In this document: piece by piece, positions 44,415-55,878 of the stretch | Layout of the letters: every line of letters begins with the position of its first letter | How positions within the stretch are numbered: position 1 is the first letter of the stretch | Assembly: GCA_021325495.1 (NCBI GenBank) | Contig: JAJPGZ010000010.1 | Location: 248,001 to 312,000 of the forward strand | Direction of reading: 5' to 3' | Length of the DNA stretch: 64,000 nt | Source of the DNA: Spartobacteria bacterium | Lineage (GTDB): Bacteria; Verrucomicrobiota; Verrucomicrobiia; Chthoniobacterales; UBA10450 | Notes under the pieces: generated by a model | Databases searched by the model: none | Told to the model about the DNA's origin: nothing | What the model saw: only the letters and a program-made list of their open reading frames with translations | Position numbers and translations under genes: made by a program

Positions 44415-45601
44415 GCAAAAAAACGCTCGGGCGAAAGCATCGGCTGCGGCGTGCAGATGCGATTGACGCAATGCTCCCACGTTTCGTGTCCGGTGAGGAT
44501 TTCGATTTCGACGCGCAGAAAATAAACCGGCACCTTCACTTCTTCGGCGGCGAAGCGCGGCATGCGCACGGCGTCTTTCTCGGTCGTCACGATCATGGAG
44601 AGGTCGCGTTTGATGCAGCGATTGATCAACGTGCGTAGCTCGTTCTCGCTGTAGTAATGGTGATCGATGTAACGCACCGCAAGATCGACATGTGCGCCTA
44701 ACGATTTCAACGCCCCTTCGAAACTTTCCGGCGCGGCGATGCCGCTGACGCATGCCACATAGGCGTCGCGCAATTTTTCAAGAGGCAATTGTTCGCCCGT
44801 GTAAATATTTTGCAGATAACGCGGGCGATGCGCGCATTCGATGATCTCGGCTGTGCGATTGAATCGCCGAATGCGGGCGATGAGTTCTTCATTGGAATCG
44901 CCGGTGCTTTTCGTGATGAAGATGTAACTGGCGCGGCGGAGATTTCGCGGCGGCTCTCGCAACGTTCCGCGCGGCAGCAGGAACTCGTTTCCAAATGGCG
45001 CTTGTCGATCTATCAAGACGATGTCGAGACGGTGTTTGAGATGGAGATATTGCAAGCCGTCGTCGAGCAAAAGCGTGTCGACTTTCCATTCGTCGATCGC
45101 AACGCGGCCACTCTTTACCCGGTCTTTGTCCACGAGCACGATCACGTCCTTCAAATTGTGCGCGAGCATGTAGGGCTCGTCTCCGGCCGTGAGCGAATCG
45201 AGGAGCAACGTCTTGCCGTCGGACACCAGTCGCGGTGGGTCGACATCTTGTTTCGTTAGGCGATCGAGCAAACTGCGTTTGCGCGGAACGCTTTTGTAGC
45301 CGCGACTGAGAATGGCGACGCGACGTCCACCCGCCTGCAATGCGCGCGCGAACTTTTCCACGATCGGCGTTTTGCCGGTGCCGCCGACGGTGAGATTGCC
45401 AATGCTGATGACGAGACAACCGAGCGTGCGCTCGCGGAAAATTCGTTTGCGATAAAGAAAGAGACGGAACTGCACGAGGCGTTCGAAGACACGCGAAAGC
45501 GCGAAGAGAATTCCGCGGAGAATGCCCGCGCGAAAACCGCGGCGACGTCCGAGAACGACATCAACGGCGAATTCCTCGAGTTGTTCCGCTCTACGCCCCA
45601 T
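44411..45601 (-). CDS. lpxK: Tetraacyldisaccharide 4'-kinase
   Basis: The 396-residue protein phosphorylates the 4' position of the lipid A precursor at the inner membrane. The P-loop [18 protein letters not shown] is family-specific, followed by [26 protein letters not shown] and [23 protein letters not shown]. An N-terminal amphipathic/hydrophobic segment precedes the P-loop. It implies an outer membrane with lipid A. The chain is longer than the roughly 310-340 residues usual in proteobacteria. The start overlaps the thrB stop by 11 bases. Confidence 0.94.
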   Translation of the reverse strand: MGRRAEQLEEFAVDVVLGRRRGFRAGILRGILFALSRVFERLVQFRLFLYRKRIFRERTLGCLVISIGNLTVGGTGKTPIVEKFARALQAGGRRVAILSRGYKSVPRKRSLLDRLTKQDVDPPRLVSDGKTLLLDSLTAGDEPYMLAHNLKDVIVLVDKDRVKSGRVAIDEWKVDTLLLDDGLQYLHLKHRLDIVLIDRQAPFGNEFLLPRGTLREPPRNLRRASYIFITKSTGDSNEELIARIRRFNRTAEIIECAHRPRYLQNIYTGEQLPLEKLRDAYVACVSGIAAPESFEGALKSLGAHVDLAVRYIDHHYYSENELRTLINRCIKRDLSMIVTTEKDAVRMPRFAAEEVKVPVYFLRVEIEILTGHETWEHCVNRICTPQPMLSPERFFA

Positions 45602-46433
45602 GAATTTTCACGCCGTGATTATCGGCGGTGGTGATGATGACTCGCGCACTTTTGTTTGCGGCCGCTTGCATTGCTCCGGCCACACGATGTCGATCTTGCA
45701 ACGTCATCGCGCAAATGGTCGAGCCGCTGCCGGAAAGAAATGCCCCTAACGAGCGGGCTTTTTCCGCGGCGGCGGCCACGCGCGGCAGAAGCGGATTCAA
45801 CTTCGTTCGGAACGGCTGATGAAGCCTATCGACGAACGCGCCGCGCAGTTGCTCGTATTCGCGCGAGGCGAACGCGGCGGTGATTGCGCATGCATTCGCG
45901 GAATTTTCAACCGCGGCCAGACGTGAAATTTTCTGCGGCAGAACTTTGCGCGCGGCCGGAGTGCTCACTTCATAATCGGGGACAAGCAAAACAAAAGAGA
46001 GCCGCGCGGAAACGTCGAAACGCTGCACGGATTCGCCGCGCGTCACGGTAAAGCCGCCGAAAGATGCGGGCGCGGCGTTATCGGGATGTCGTTCGAGCTC
46101 GGCGGCCAATTGAAAGATCGACAATCGATCGAGGGGACGACCGCTGAGTTCATTCAATGCGTGCAAAACGCCGACGCGCACGGTCGCGCTGCTGCCGAGC
46201 CCGCGGCATCGTGGAATGTTCTCGCGCATCTGCGCGGAGAAGTGGAACGGCTTTACGCGTGCAAGTTTGAAGAATAAACGCGCGGCTTCCTCAACCATTT
46301 CCAAATGCGATTGTCGATCTTGCGCGGGCGCGACGGTGATGAAGTTGTAAAGTTTGAGCGCGACACCGAGGCAATCGTAGCCCGGGCCTAAATTCGACGT
46401 ACTCGCGGGGACGCGCACAGTGATCTTCGGCAC
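45591..46433 (-). CDS. thrB: Homoserine kinase
   Basis: I chose the GTG at 46433 (VPKITVRVPASTSNLGPGYDCLG), which is the usual N-terminus of GHMP homoserine kinases; the longer frame to 46841 would overlap the divergent methyltransferase. The 280-residue enzyme phosphorylates homoserine for threonine synthesis. The GHMP ATP loop is NIPRCRGLGSSATVRVGVL and the C-terminal motif is GAFLSGSGSTICAM. Two loops carry GTCGATCTT words as QDRQ and QDRH. Confidence 0.92.
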   Translation of the reverse strand: MPKITVRVPASTSNLGPGYDCLGVALKLYNFITVAPAQDRQSHLEMVEEAARLFFKLARVKPFHFSAQMRENIPRCRGLGSSATVRVGVLHALNELSGRPLDRLSIFQLAAELERHPDNAAPASFGGFTVTRGESVQRFDVSARLSFVLLVPDYEVSTPAARKVLPQKISRLAAVENSANACAITAAFASREYEQLRGAFVDRLHQPFRTKLNPLLPRVAAAAEKARSLGAFLSGSGSTICAMTLQDRHRVAGAMQAAANKSARVIITTADNHGVKIHGA

Positions 46434-46439
46434 GAACCC

Positions 46440-47357
46440 ATGAAATCGAAATCGGAATGGATCGACAAGCCGTTGATGCAGGCGTTCGAAGCCGAAGGGA
46501 CGAACGCCTATCGGCTTTCCACGCAGGAGGACGGCTGGGTCGAACGTTTCGGGCGCGACATTCTCATTTCGCACAAGACGGAGCCGGCGCGCGATGAATT
46601 GATTGTCGATCTTCGCGCCTGGGCGAGCGCGACTGGTTTTGAATTGAACCGCGTCTTCGCGCGACATCTGCCGAAGAAAAACGACGAGCGGACAACGCCG
46701 GAACTCGTCTTCGGCGAAATCGGCGAAAATCCTGAATCGATCGCGACCGAATTTTCGCTCGATTACAAAATCGATTTCGGCGCCGGTTATTCGGTCGGGT
46801 TGTTTATCGATCAACGCGAAAACCGCCGCTTTATTCGACAAGCAAAACCAAAACGTCTGCTGAATTGTTTCGCCTACACCTGCTCGTTCTCGGTCGCGGC
46901 CGCGTCAGTCGGCGCGCAGACGGTGAATGTCGATCTTTCGAAGACGTCGCTCGCGCGCGGGCGGGAAAATTTCGCGCTAAACAATCTTCCCACGGACAAT
47001 CACAAATTCATCGCCGACGATGTGATGTCGATCTTGCCGAGGTTCGCGCGCAAGAGCGAAAAGTTCGACATGATCATTCTCGATCCGCCAACGTTTTCGC
47101 GATCGCACCGCGGAAAAGTTTTTCACGTGGAAGACGATTACGAAGCGTTGTTGCTGGCCGCACTCGAAGTTGCCGATCGCAATTGCGAGATTTTGATTTC
47201 GACGAATTGCTCGACCTTGCGTGAGAAAGCGCTCGAAGCGATGGCGCGATATTGTTTGAAGCTGACACGAGGCGCGGCGAATTTTCATCGACAACCGCCG
47301 CCGCGCGAATTTCCGCCGGCCACGGGCGCGAGCACAATTTGGATGCGCTTGCGTTGA
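46440..47357 (+). CDS. Class I SAM-dependent methyltransferase, RlmI/RlmK-like
   Basis: The 305-residue protein has GYSVGLFIDQRENRRFI, the SAM-binding LLNCFAYTCSFSVAAASVGA, NVDLSKTSLARGRENF and the catalytic MIILDPPTFSRS. These match the C-terminal part of the RlmI/YccW family of 23S rRNA cytosine methyltransferases. The usual N-terminal PUA domain is missing, so the substrate may differ. It is divergent from thrB with only 6 bases between the starts. Confidence 0.85.
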   Translation: MKSKSEWIDKPLMQAFEAEGTNAYRLSTQEDGWVERFGRDILISHKTEPARDELIVDLRAWASATGFELNRVFARHLPKKNDERTTPELVFGEIGENPESIATEFSLDYKIDFGAGYSVGLFIDQRENRRFIRQAKPKRLLNCFAYTCSFSVAAASVGAQTVNVDLSKTSLARGRENFALNNLPTDNHKFIADDVMSILPRFARKSEKFDMIILDPPTFSRSHRGKVFHVEDDYEALLLAALEVADRNCEILISTNCSTLREKALEAMARYCLKLTRGAANFHRQPPPREFPPATGASTIWMRLR

Positions 47358-47398
47358 CAGACACGGCCTGCGGACAAAGTTAAAGCGAACTTAATAAT

Positions 47399-47677
47399 AT
47401 GAATCAACGATCTGCTGGAACATCGGAAGACATTATCGTGCGCGGCTATCATTACGCGAAGGACCAGACGGACGAACTCCTGGAGCAGGTGGAAAATTAC
47501 GTGCGCGAAAATCCGGGACAGGCGCTGCTTTACGCGTTCGTCGCCGGTTACGTTCTGAATCGCCTGCCCGTCGGCAGCATGATGCGCGGACTGATCAAGT
47601 TGTCGATCTTCGGAATAAAACCGGCGCTGCTGGTTTACGGCGCGAGCAAAGCGTACACCGCGGTGCAGGACGAATAA
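47399..47677 (+). CDS. Small DUF883/ElaB-like protein
   Basis: The 92-residue protein has a helical N-terminal half (HYAKDQTDELLEQVENYVRENPGQALLYAFVAGYVLNRLP). The ENPGQALLYAFVAGYVLN stretch resembles the ENP-x-GxxLGAxxGFLLG motif of YqjD/ElaB proteins, which anchor ribosomes to the membrane in E. coli. A second hydrophobic segment follows. The match is to the pattern only. Confidence 0.6.
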   Translation: MNQRSAGTSEDIIVRGYHYAKDQTDELLEQVENYVRENPGQALLYAFVAGYVLNRLPVGSMMRGLIKLSIFGIKPALLVYGASKAYTAVQDE

Positions 47678-47696
47678 TCGCGATCGTTAGGCGCGA

Positions 47697-47909
47697 TTAA
47701 TCTTCCAGGGTAAAGCCGACTTTCACCGTTACCTGCCAGTGGCCAATCGTGTTGTCGTCGAGAATGTGGCCGCGCGTTTCCGTGACTTCGAACCAGCGCA
47801 TGTTGCGAATCGTTTTCTTCGCGCGGGTGATGGCGTTTTTGACCGCGGCTTCGATGCTGTCGGGCGACGAACCGACCAGCTCGATCTTTTTATAAGTATG
47901 CTCGCTCAT
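47697..47909 (-). CDS. Dodecin family flavin-binding protein
   Basis: The 70-residue length is typical of dodecins, which form a 12-subunit shell that stores flavins. The family marks are [32 protein letters not shown] with the flavin-stacking Trp, and [15 protein letters not shown]. It stands alone between two plus-strand genes. Confidence 0.95.
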   Translation of the reverse strand: MSEHTYKKIELVGSSPDSIEAAVKNAITRAKKTIRNMRWFEVTETRGHILDDNTIGHWQVTVKVGFTLED

Positions 47910-47951
47910 GCTTGAGCGTGCGATGCGCGCTTGGTAGCGTCAAGATCGACA

Positions 47952-49910
<1,959 letters not shown>

Positions 49911-49935
49911 TCTGTCGTAAGATCGACATCTCATT

Positions 49936-51819
49936 GTGAGTTTTATTCGCACAGGATTGCGCGAGCTCGGGCTGAAGGTGCGCCGGCAACGCACGCGGCT
50001 CGCGCTGCGTCATGAAAAACGCATGCTGCAACGCGCCGAGATTGCGCTCGGCCGCGAAGGCACGGAGCAGGCGGCGAATTTTCCGGAGCTGCGCCAGGAA
50101 ATCGTGGCGTTAAAGAAACTCGAGCAGGAGCAAAAGGAAGTCGCGCTCCGCATCGCGCAAATCGAGGAAGGAATTGGCCGGATCGAGCAAGATCGACAAT
50201 CGAATTTGCGCGAGCAGAACGAAGCGATGACGAAGCTGGATGCGGAGAAGCGGCCGATATCGCAACGGCGCGACGAAGCGAAACGCTGGGCCGATTCGTG
50301 CGAACGCGAACTGGGCGCGGTGGATAAACGCATCGAAGCGAACGACGCGGCCGATCGCGATTTGTTGCGAGAACTTTCCGAGATGCAGGCGATGGAGCCG
50401 CCGCCGGCCGATCTCGAGACAAGATCGACAACGATCGGCGCGAAGCGGGCGCGTTTGCCGGAGGAGCGTGCGGAGCTCGTTAGGGCGCGAATGGGCAGCG
50501 CGGATGCGTGCCGTTTGGCCAAGGAGAAATTGACCGCGGCCGACGCGGAGTTGTCCGCGATCGAAAAAAATATCGACAAGGTGCGCGGCGAGTACGAAGC
50601 GCGCGACAAGGCGTTTGCGGACAACATCAAGGCGCAACAGGACGCGGTGAAGGCCGCCCGCACGCAGATTCAGACGGTGGAGGAGCGAAAGAATCCGGCG
50701 TATTTAAATATCGGGCGTCATCTCGCGACGCAGGGAATCGCGCCACCGAATGCGCCGCAATTGCTCACGCAGGTGCAGCGTCATCGCGAGGCGGTGGATC
50801 GCCATCTCGCGCACACCTCGGAGCTGGCGCTGCATTCGGCGAAGATCGACAAGCAGGAGCTGCGGAAATTTTATTTTTGCACGGTGTCGGTCATGGTCCT
50901 GCTGCCGCTGCTTTTGTTGCTCGTTTCCAAATCGTCGTCGCGCCGAGAATGGTTGCCTAACGAGACCGAAGCGATCCTTTCCCTGAATCTCGACCGGTTC
51001 GAGCGCGATGATTTGCCGAAACGCTGGCGCAAAGACCAACCGGACGTGTGGGCAAACACGTGGGCCGGTTTGATCAGCGCCGCCGGACATGTTCCGGGAG
51101 TAAATCTCCCGCGCGATTGCGTGCGCATCACCCGAGCCCTCACGACGGACAACAACCAAACGCGCGAATTCATTTTGGTCGAAACCAAAGGCGACGTTTC
51201 GCCGGCAATCCGCGCCATTGCCGAGGACCAAAATTTCGAACGCAAATCGATCAGCGGTTTGACCGTATGGGAGCGTCCCGATATTGCGGTGGCGCGCGTC
51301 GGGCCCGCGACGCTTGCAATCGGCGCGTCCCGGGAAGTAGATGAACTCGTGCACGTCCGCCTCGGCATGCAATTGGATTTGCAGATCAGCGGACAACTGT
51401 TCGATCGCTTCGAGGCCCTCGATCGCGAAACAACGCTGCGTTTCATCTCGCGCGAACCGCCCGACCTGCCGCGTTTGTTTCACCCGATTTTCACGCGCGA
51501 GTTTCTCGATCAACCGGAAATGATCGGCGTCGGTTTAAGTTTGCAAAATCCGGTGCGTGCGCGCGTGCTTTTGAAAATGCCGTCGGCCGAGCGCGCGAGC
51601 GAGTTTGCGCGCGATTTGCACAATGAGCCGCAACGCTGGCTGCGTTTGCAGGATTCGGACTTGCTTCTTTTTGCGCAAGCGCCGGAGGTGACGCGGCACG
51701 ACGACAACATCGAGCTGCACTTCGTCGTGCCGGAAAACAGCGCGCGTTTGCTCTTGCAACGGCTGGCGCGCACCGACACGGCGGCAGTCGTGGCCGAACA
51801 ACAGACACCGGCGCCATGA
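49936..51819 (+). CDS. Large coiled-coil membrane protein of unknown function
   Basis: The 627-residue protein uses a GTG start. Residues about 20-305 are charged, Glu/Lys/Arg/Ala-rich helices with heptad character (long coiled coil). Residues about 312-331 form one membrane segment (TVSVMVLLPLLLLLVS). The C-terminal 290 residues form a globular domain with repeating beta-type stretches (AILSLNLDRFERDDLPKRW, TLAIGASREVDELV). I do not recognise a family. It overlaps the VanX-like peptidase gene by 4 bases, which hints at an envelope role, with the coiled coil cytoplasmic and the C-terminal domain periplasmic or the reverse. Confidence 0.8.
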   Translation: MSFIRTGLRELGLKVRRQRTRLALRHEKRMLQRAEIALGREGTEQAANFPELRQEIVALKKLEQEQKEVALRIAQIEEGIGRIEQDRQSNLREQNEAMTKLDAEKRPISQRRDEAKRWADSCERELGAVDKRIEANDAADRDLLRELSEMQAMEPPPADLETRSTTIGAKRARLPEERAELVRARMGSADACRLAKEKLTAADAELSAIEKNIDKVRGEYEARDKAFADNIKAQQDAVKAARTQIQTVEERKNPAYLNIGRHLATQGIAPPNAPQLLTQVQRHREAVDRHLAHTSELALHSAKIDKQELRKFYFCTVSVMVLLPLLLLLVSKSSSRREWLPNETEAILSLNLDRFERDDLPKRWRKDQPDVWANTWAGLISAAGHVPGVNLPRDCVRITRALTTDNNQTREFILVETKGDVSPAIRAIAEDQNFERKSISGLTVWERPDIAVARVGPATLAIGASREVDELVHVRLGMQLDLQISGQLFDRFEALDRETTLRFISREPPDLPRLFHPIFTREFLDQPEMIGVGLSLQNPVRARVLLKMPSAERASEFARDLHNEPQRWLRLQDSDLLLFAQAPEVTRHDDNIELHFVVPENSARLLLQRLARTDTAAVVAEQQTPAP

Positions 51820-52478
51820 AATCATTTTTGTTAGGCGCGCTGCTACTCGCGGGAGCGGTGAGGGATGTCCGCGCGCAGCAGTATCAAATTCCGTTGGTCG
51901 ATATTCGATCGGTTGATCCGACGATTATTGTCGATCTTCGCTACGCCTCGCCTAACAACATCACCGGCCGCCCGATTTATCCGCCGGGCACGCGCGCGCT
52001 CATTCGCCCGGAGGTGGCGCAGCGTCTCACGATCGCGCAACGTTTTGTGCGCCGTTTCGATTGCAGTTTGAAAATCTGGGATGCGTACCGGCCGCGCGAC
52101 GCGCAACTGGCGTTGTGGAAGGCGTCGCCGAAAAATGATTTCGTCGCCAATCCGGACGCGGGCGCCGGTTCGTTGCACAGCTGGGGACTCGCGGTCGATG
52201 CGACCCTGGCCGATCGCTACGGGCAATCAATGAGCATGCCGACGGAGTTCGACGATTTCACTCCGGCCGCGATGTGGAAGTACACCGGGACTAACGAAAT
52301 CATTCGGCATCATCTCGCGATGTTGCAGACGGCGATGCGCGATGCGGGATTTTACGGCATCCGCAGCGAGTGGTGGCATTTCACCTCGCAAGATTGGCAG
52401 CAGCTCATGCCCGCAGAGGAAGCGAAACGCGCCGTGCAGGCTTTCTCGCAAGCGGAACAAGACCAGCGCAAATTATGA
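51816..52478 (+). CDS. D-alanyl-D-alanine dipeptidase, VanX/DdpX-like (M15D)
   Basis: The 220-residue protein has a signal peptide (FLLGALLLAGAVRDVRAQ), so it acts in the periplasm. Zinc and catalytic motifs of family M15 are present: WDAYRPRDAQ, SLHSWGLAVDATL (SxHxxGxAxD) and EWWHF. It should cleave D-Ala-D-Ala released from peptidoglycan. No vancomycin-resistance genes (VanH/VanA) are near, so a cell-wall recycling role is more likely. Confidence 0.9.
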   Translation: MKSFLLGALLLAGAVRDVRAQQYQIPLVDIRSVDPTIIVDLRYASPNNITGRPIYPPGTRALIRPEVAQRLTIAQRFVRRFDCSLKIWDAYRPRDAQLALWKASPKNDFVANPDAGAGSLHSWGLAVDATLADRYGQSMSMPTEFDDFTPAAMWKYTGTNEIIRHHLAMLQTAMRDAGFYGIRSEWWHFTSQDWQQLMPAEEAKRAVQAFSQAEQDQRKL

Positions 52479-52981
52479 TCGACAACATCACGCGTTTGCT
52501 GCGGCAACCGGAATACATTCACGTCCTGATTAATCCGCTGCCGATTTACGGATTGGCCATCGCCTGGATCGGTCTGCTGATTGCGCTGTTCATGCGCAAT
52601 CGCCGCGCGCAAGTAACGACGCTTATTCTAGTTTTAATTTGCGCCGCTTCCGCATGGCCGGTCTCTGAATTCGGCGATCAAGCGAAAGACCGCGTCATCT
52701 CGATGGAAAACGAAGATGGACAATCGTGGATTGAAGAGCACGAACATCGCGCCGATCAGGTGATAATTTTCTTCTACATTCTCGCGGGGCTGAGCGCGGT
52801 CGCGATCGCCGCGCCGATGAAGTGGCCGAAATCGGCGACGCCGCTCGCGCTCGCGGTCGCGTTACTTGGCGTCGCGGTTTTGGGAATGGGCGGCTACATC
52901 GCTTACGCCGGCGGAAAAATTCGACATCACGAGTTTCGCAACGAACCGCCGCCGAAACACGCGCAAGATCGACAATCGTAA
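52475..52981 (+). CDS. Membrane protein of unknown function, about four segments
   Basis: The ATG at 52475 overlaps the dipeptidase stop (ATGA). The 168-residue protein has hydrophobic segments YGLAIAWIGLLIALFM, TLILVLICAASAWPV, VIIFFYILAGLSAVAIAA and LALAVALLGVAVLGMGGYIAYAGG, with a His-rich stretch EEHEHRADQ between the second and third. The topology and histidines resemble small haem-binding or DUF2231-like proteins, but I cannot assign it. The gene ends in a direct doublet of the GTCGATCTT word, which writes QDRQS-stop. Confidence 0.65.
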   Translation: MIDNITRLLRQPEYIHVLINPLPIYGLAIAWIGLLIALFMRNRRAQVTTLILVLICAASAWPVSEFGDQAKDRVISMENEDGQSWIEEHEHRADQVIIFFYILAGLSAVAIAAPMKWPKSATPLALAVALLGVAVLGMGGYIAYAGGKIRHHEFRNEPPPKHAQDRQS

Positions 52982-52996
52982 GATCGACATCTTCAT

Positions 52997-54424
52997 GTGA
53001 GCCACGATCTCGAGCGCGCGGAGCAGAACGTCGAAGCACAGAGCGCGTCGCTCAAAAAACCGCTCGGCCTTTTCGATCTCGCGCTCACGCAAATTCTTTT
53101 TGTCGTCGGCTCGAGCTGGGTCGGCACCGCCGCGAAGCTCGGCCACGCGCACCTTTTCTTTTGGCTGCTCGCCATCGTGCTCTTCTACATTCCGCAAGCT
53201 GCGGTCGTCATTTATTTGAACCGTTGCATGCCGCTCGAAGGCGGAATTTATCAATGGGCCAAACTCGGATTCAACGAGTTCGCCGGTTTCATGGTGGCGT
53301 GGAATCTCTGGCTGCTCTCGATCATGGTTATCGCCCTCGGCGGAATGTTTGTGACCACGAACATTTCCTACGCCATCGGCGACAGCGCCGCCTGGATGCC
53401 GAACAGCAAATGGTGCGTCTCGCTTATCAGCAGCGCAATGGTGATTGGTCTCGGATGGACCGGAGTGCGCGGGCTCTCGTTAGGCAAATGGGTCCACAAT
53501 ATCGGCGGCTTCGCCATGCTGCTGGTGTATGGAGCGCTCATTGCTCTGCCGTTCGTCGCGCTCGCTCGAGGCGATCTGAAAGAATATCACCCCCTCCAAT
53601 TCGTCGCGCCGACGATGTCGATCTTTTATTGCATCAACATTTTCACCAAGCTCTCTGTCGGAGCGCTCAGCGGATTTGAATACGTCGCCATTCTCGCCGG
53701 CGAAACGCGCGCGCCCGCCCGCGACATCGGCCGCTCCGTTCTCATCGCTTCGCCGATTATTGCGCTCGCCTTTATTCTCGGCACGAGCTCAGTGCTCGCG
53801 TTTGTCGGCAATAATCCGATCGATCTCATCGGACCCGTGCCGCAAACACTTCGTCTCGGCCTGCGTTATTTTCCCGTGGCCGGAGCGATTGCATCCATTG
53901 CCATCATCTTGATGACGGTGCGGACGATTGCATCGACAAGCGTGCATGTGACGGGCAGCTCGCGTTTACCCATGGTCGCGGGCTGGGACCGATTACTGCC
54001 GGATTGGTTTTCGCGGCTGCATCCAAAATATAAAACGCCGGTGAATTCCGTCATCTTCGTCGGCGCGCTCACGCTCACTATCGCCATCGCCAGCCAGATC
54101 GGCGCCGGAATTCAGGAAGCGTTTCAACTTGTCGATAACGCTTCCAATGTTTTTTACGGAATCGTTTACGCGATGTTGTTCGCGATCCCGCTCGCGGGCG
54201 CGACGGCGATTCGCTCCGGCGCGCCGCTCTGGTTGCGCGTCGCTGCGCTCTCCGGTTTCGTCGTTTCGCTCCTCGCGATTTTTTTCACGGTTTATCCCAT
54301 CATCGACGTGCCGAGCAAATTGATGTTCGCGGTCAAGATTATTGTCGTGACCGTGATCGCGAACGCCATCGGCGCGGCGATCTTCGCCATTCGATCACGC
54401 GCAGCTTTCCGCCACCCAGCGTAG
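52997..54424 (+). CDS. APC-family amino acid permease
   Basis: The 475-residue protein with a GTG start has about 12 hydrophobic segments. The APC pattern includes LGLFDLALTQILFVVGSSWVG, the LEGGIYQWAKLGFNEFAGFMVAWNLW segment and the KLSVGALSGFEYVAILAGETRAPARDIGRSV loop split over helix 6. It probably carries an amino acid or polyamine, and the substrate cannot be read from the sequence. Its 3' end overlaps cutA by 30 bases on the opposite strand. Confidence 0.88.
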   Translation: MSHDLERAEQNVEAQSASLKKPLGLFDLALTQILFVVGSSWVGTAAKLGHAHLFFWLLAIVLFYIPQAAVVIYLNRCMPLEGGIYQWAKLGFNEFAGFMVAWNLWLLSIMVIALGGMFVTTNISYAIGDSAAWMPNSKWCVSLISSAMVIGLGWTGVRGLSLGKWVHNIGGFAMLLVYGALIALPFVALARGDLKEYHPLQFVAPTMSIFYCINIFTKLSVGALSGFEYVAILAGETRAPARDIGRSVLIASPIIALAFILGTSSVLAFVGNNPIDLIGPVPQTLRLGLRYFPVAGAIASIAIILMTVRTIASTSVHVTGSSRLPMVAGWDRLLPDWFSRLHPKYKTPVNSVIFVGALTLTIAIASQIGAGIQEAFQLVDNASNVFYGIVYAMLFAIPLAGATAIRSGAPLWLRVAALSGFVVSLLAIFFTVYPIIDVPSKLMFAVKIIVVTVIANAIGAAIFAIRSRAAFRHPA

Positions 54425-54709
54425 ATATTCCGGCAATCCGTTGTCGATCTTGCACGCAATAATTTCCGGCGTGTCGTACGGATGGAGCGAACGCAGCTTC
54501 GCTTCGAATTCGGGGTAACGATTCGCGGTCAGTTTAAAAATCGCCAGCGCCTCGTCGCTGGATTCCACTTTGCCCTGCCAGCGATAAACGGAATGAATCG
54601 GCGATAGAACATTACCGCAGGCGACCAGGCGAAGATCGACAATCTCCTTTGCAATTTTGCGCGCGGTCTCCGCGTCCGGAAAAGTGCAGAGCGCGATGAG
54701 CGCGTCCAT
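54395..54709 (-). CDS. cutA: CutA-like divalent-cation tolerance protein
   Basis: The 104-residue protein has the CutA marks ALCTFPDAETARKIAKEIVDLRLVACGN split by the first strand, then SVYRWQGKVESSDEALAIFKLT and HPYDTPEIIACKIDNGLPEYLRW. CutA forms stable trimers and was linked to copper tolerance in E. coli; its true role is unclear. A CGTTAGGC word lies in the 2-base spacing and stop of the downstream mnmA gene. Confidence 0.94.
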   Translation of the reverse strand: MDALIALCTFPDAETARKIAKEIVDLRLVACGNVLSPIHSVYRWQGKVESSDEALAIFKLTANRYPEFEAKLRSLHPYDTPEIIACKIDNGLPEYLRWVAESCA

Positions 54710-54711
54710 CG

Positions 54712-55803
54712 TTAGGCCGGAACGAGCGACTCTTTGCGACAGATCCAGCCCCCGCCGATCACGACGTCGCCGTCGTAAATCACCGCGGCCTGTCCCGGCG
54801 TGACCGCGCGCTGCGGTTCGTGCAATCGAACGCGTGCGCGATGATTCGCCAGCGGCGTGACGGTCGCGCGCGTGCCCGGATGGGAGTAACGAATCTTCAC
54901 CGTAAGATCGACATCTTCATTTGGAAGATCGCGCGCGATCCAATTCACGCGGTCAATTTCGAATTCGTCGCAAACCAAATCCTCGATGTCGCCCACGATC
55001 ACGCGATTGTTCTGCGCATCAATATCGATCACGTAACGCGGCCGCGGCGAACCGCCGGGAAGTCCCTTGCGCTGACCGATGGTGAACATTTCGATGCCGT
55101 CGTGCTCGGCCACGAAATTTCCATCGACATCGTAAATTTCGCCGCGATGAAATTCTTTTTCGCCCAGATGCGATCGCAGAAACGCCTTGTAGTCGTTGCC
55201 GGGAACAAAACAAATTTCCTGACTGTCGATCTTGTCCGCCACTTTCAGCCCTAACGAGTGCGCAATTTCACGAATGGCCGGCTTCGTCATCGTGCCGAGC
55301 GGCGTCATGGCGCGAAGCAGTTGTTCCTGGCGCAAACTAAACAGGAAATACGATTGGTCTTTGCGCGGATCGACACCTTTGCGCAAAACCGCGCGGGCGT
55401 CGTGATGTTCAATGATGGCGTAATGACCGGTCGCGATGTAATCGCAGCCCAGCGCCTCGGCTTTCTGCCAAAGATTGCCGAACTTGAGCTTCTCGTTGCA
55501 CATCACGCACGGATTCGGCGTGCGGCCGGCCTGGTATTCGCTCGTGAAATAATCGATCACGAGCCGCTCGAACTGGTCGGCTTCATCGACTACGTAATGT
55601 GGAATGCCTAACGAATGGGCGACGTTGCGCGCGTCGGCCACCGCTTGCGGCCCGCAACATTTATCTTCCGCGCGCGAGATACAATCCTGCGGCCACACTT
55701 TCATAGTGACGCCGACGACGTCGTGCCCCTGCTCGCGCAGAATATGTCCGGTGACGGAGGAATCGACTCCGCCGCTCATGCCGAGTAAAACGCGCTTTTT
55801 CAT
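54712..55803 (-). CDS. mnmA: tRNA-specific 2-thiouridylase MnmA
   Basis: The 363-residue enzyme thiolates U34 in the wobble position of Lys, Glu and Gln tRNAs. It has the PP-loop LGMSGGVDSSVTGHIL, NPCVMCNEKLKFG with the nucleophilic Cys, the conserved IATGHYA, and DSQEICFVPGNDY with the second Cys. Its N-terminal MKKRVLLGMSGG and length are typical. The stop GCC TAA lies in a GCCTAACG word, and cutA lies directly downstream on the same strand. Confidence 0.96.
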   Translation of the reverse strand: MKKRVLLGMSGGVDSSVTGHILREQGHDVVGVTMKVWPQDCISRAEDKCCGPQAVADARNVAHSLGIPHYVVDEADQFERLVIDYFTSEYQAGRTPNPCVMCNEKLKFGNLWQKAEALGCDYIATGHYAIIEHHDARAVLRKGVDPRKDQSYFLFSLRQEQLLRAMTPLGTMTKPAIREIAHSLGLKVADKIDSQEICFVPGNDYKAFLRSHLGEKEFHRGEIYDVDGNFVAEHDGIEMFTIGQRKGLPGGSPRPRYVIDIDAQNNRVIVGDIEDLVCDEFEIDRVNWIARDLPNEDVDLTVKIRYSHPGTRATVTPLANHRARVRLHEPQRAVTPGQAAVIYDGDVVIGGGWICRKESLVPA

Positions 55804-55851
55804 GACTCTGAGCTGGAGGGAAAGCGGTCAGCTTCCCGACTAAAACAGAAT

Positions 55852-55870
55852 GGGAAGCTAGCAGCTTCCC
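55852..55870. terminator. Short hairpin between AAG glycosylase and mnmA genes
   Basis: GGGAAGCT and AGCTTCCC form perfect 8-base arms around a 3-base loop. A related but imperfect AAGCGGTCAGCTTCCC lies 30 bases to the left. The CTACAG just after it matches the end of the hairpin at 30360, so it may belong to the same dispersed family. It probably ends the glycosylase transcript. Confidence 0.55.
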
Positions 55871-55878
55871 CTACAGTT

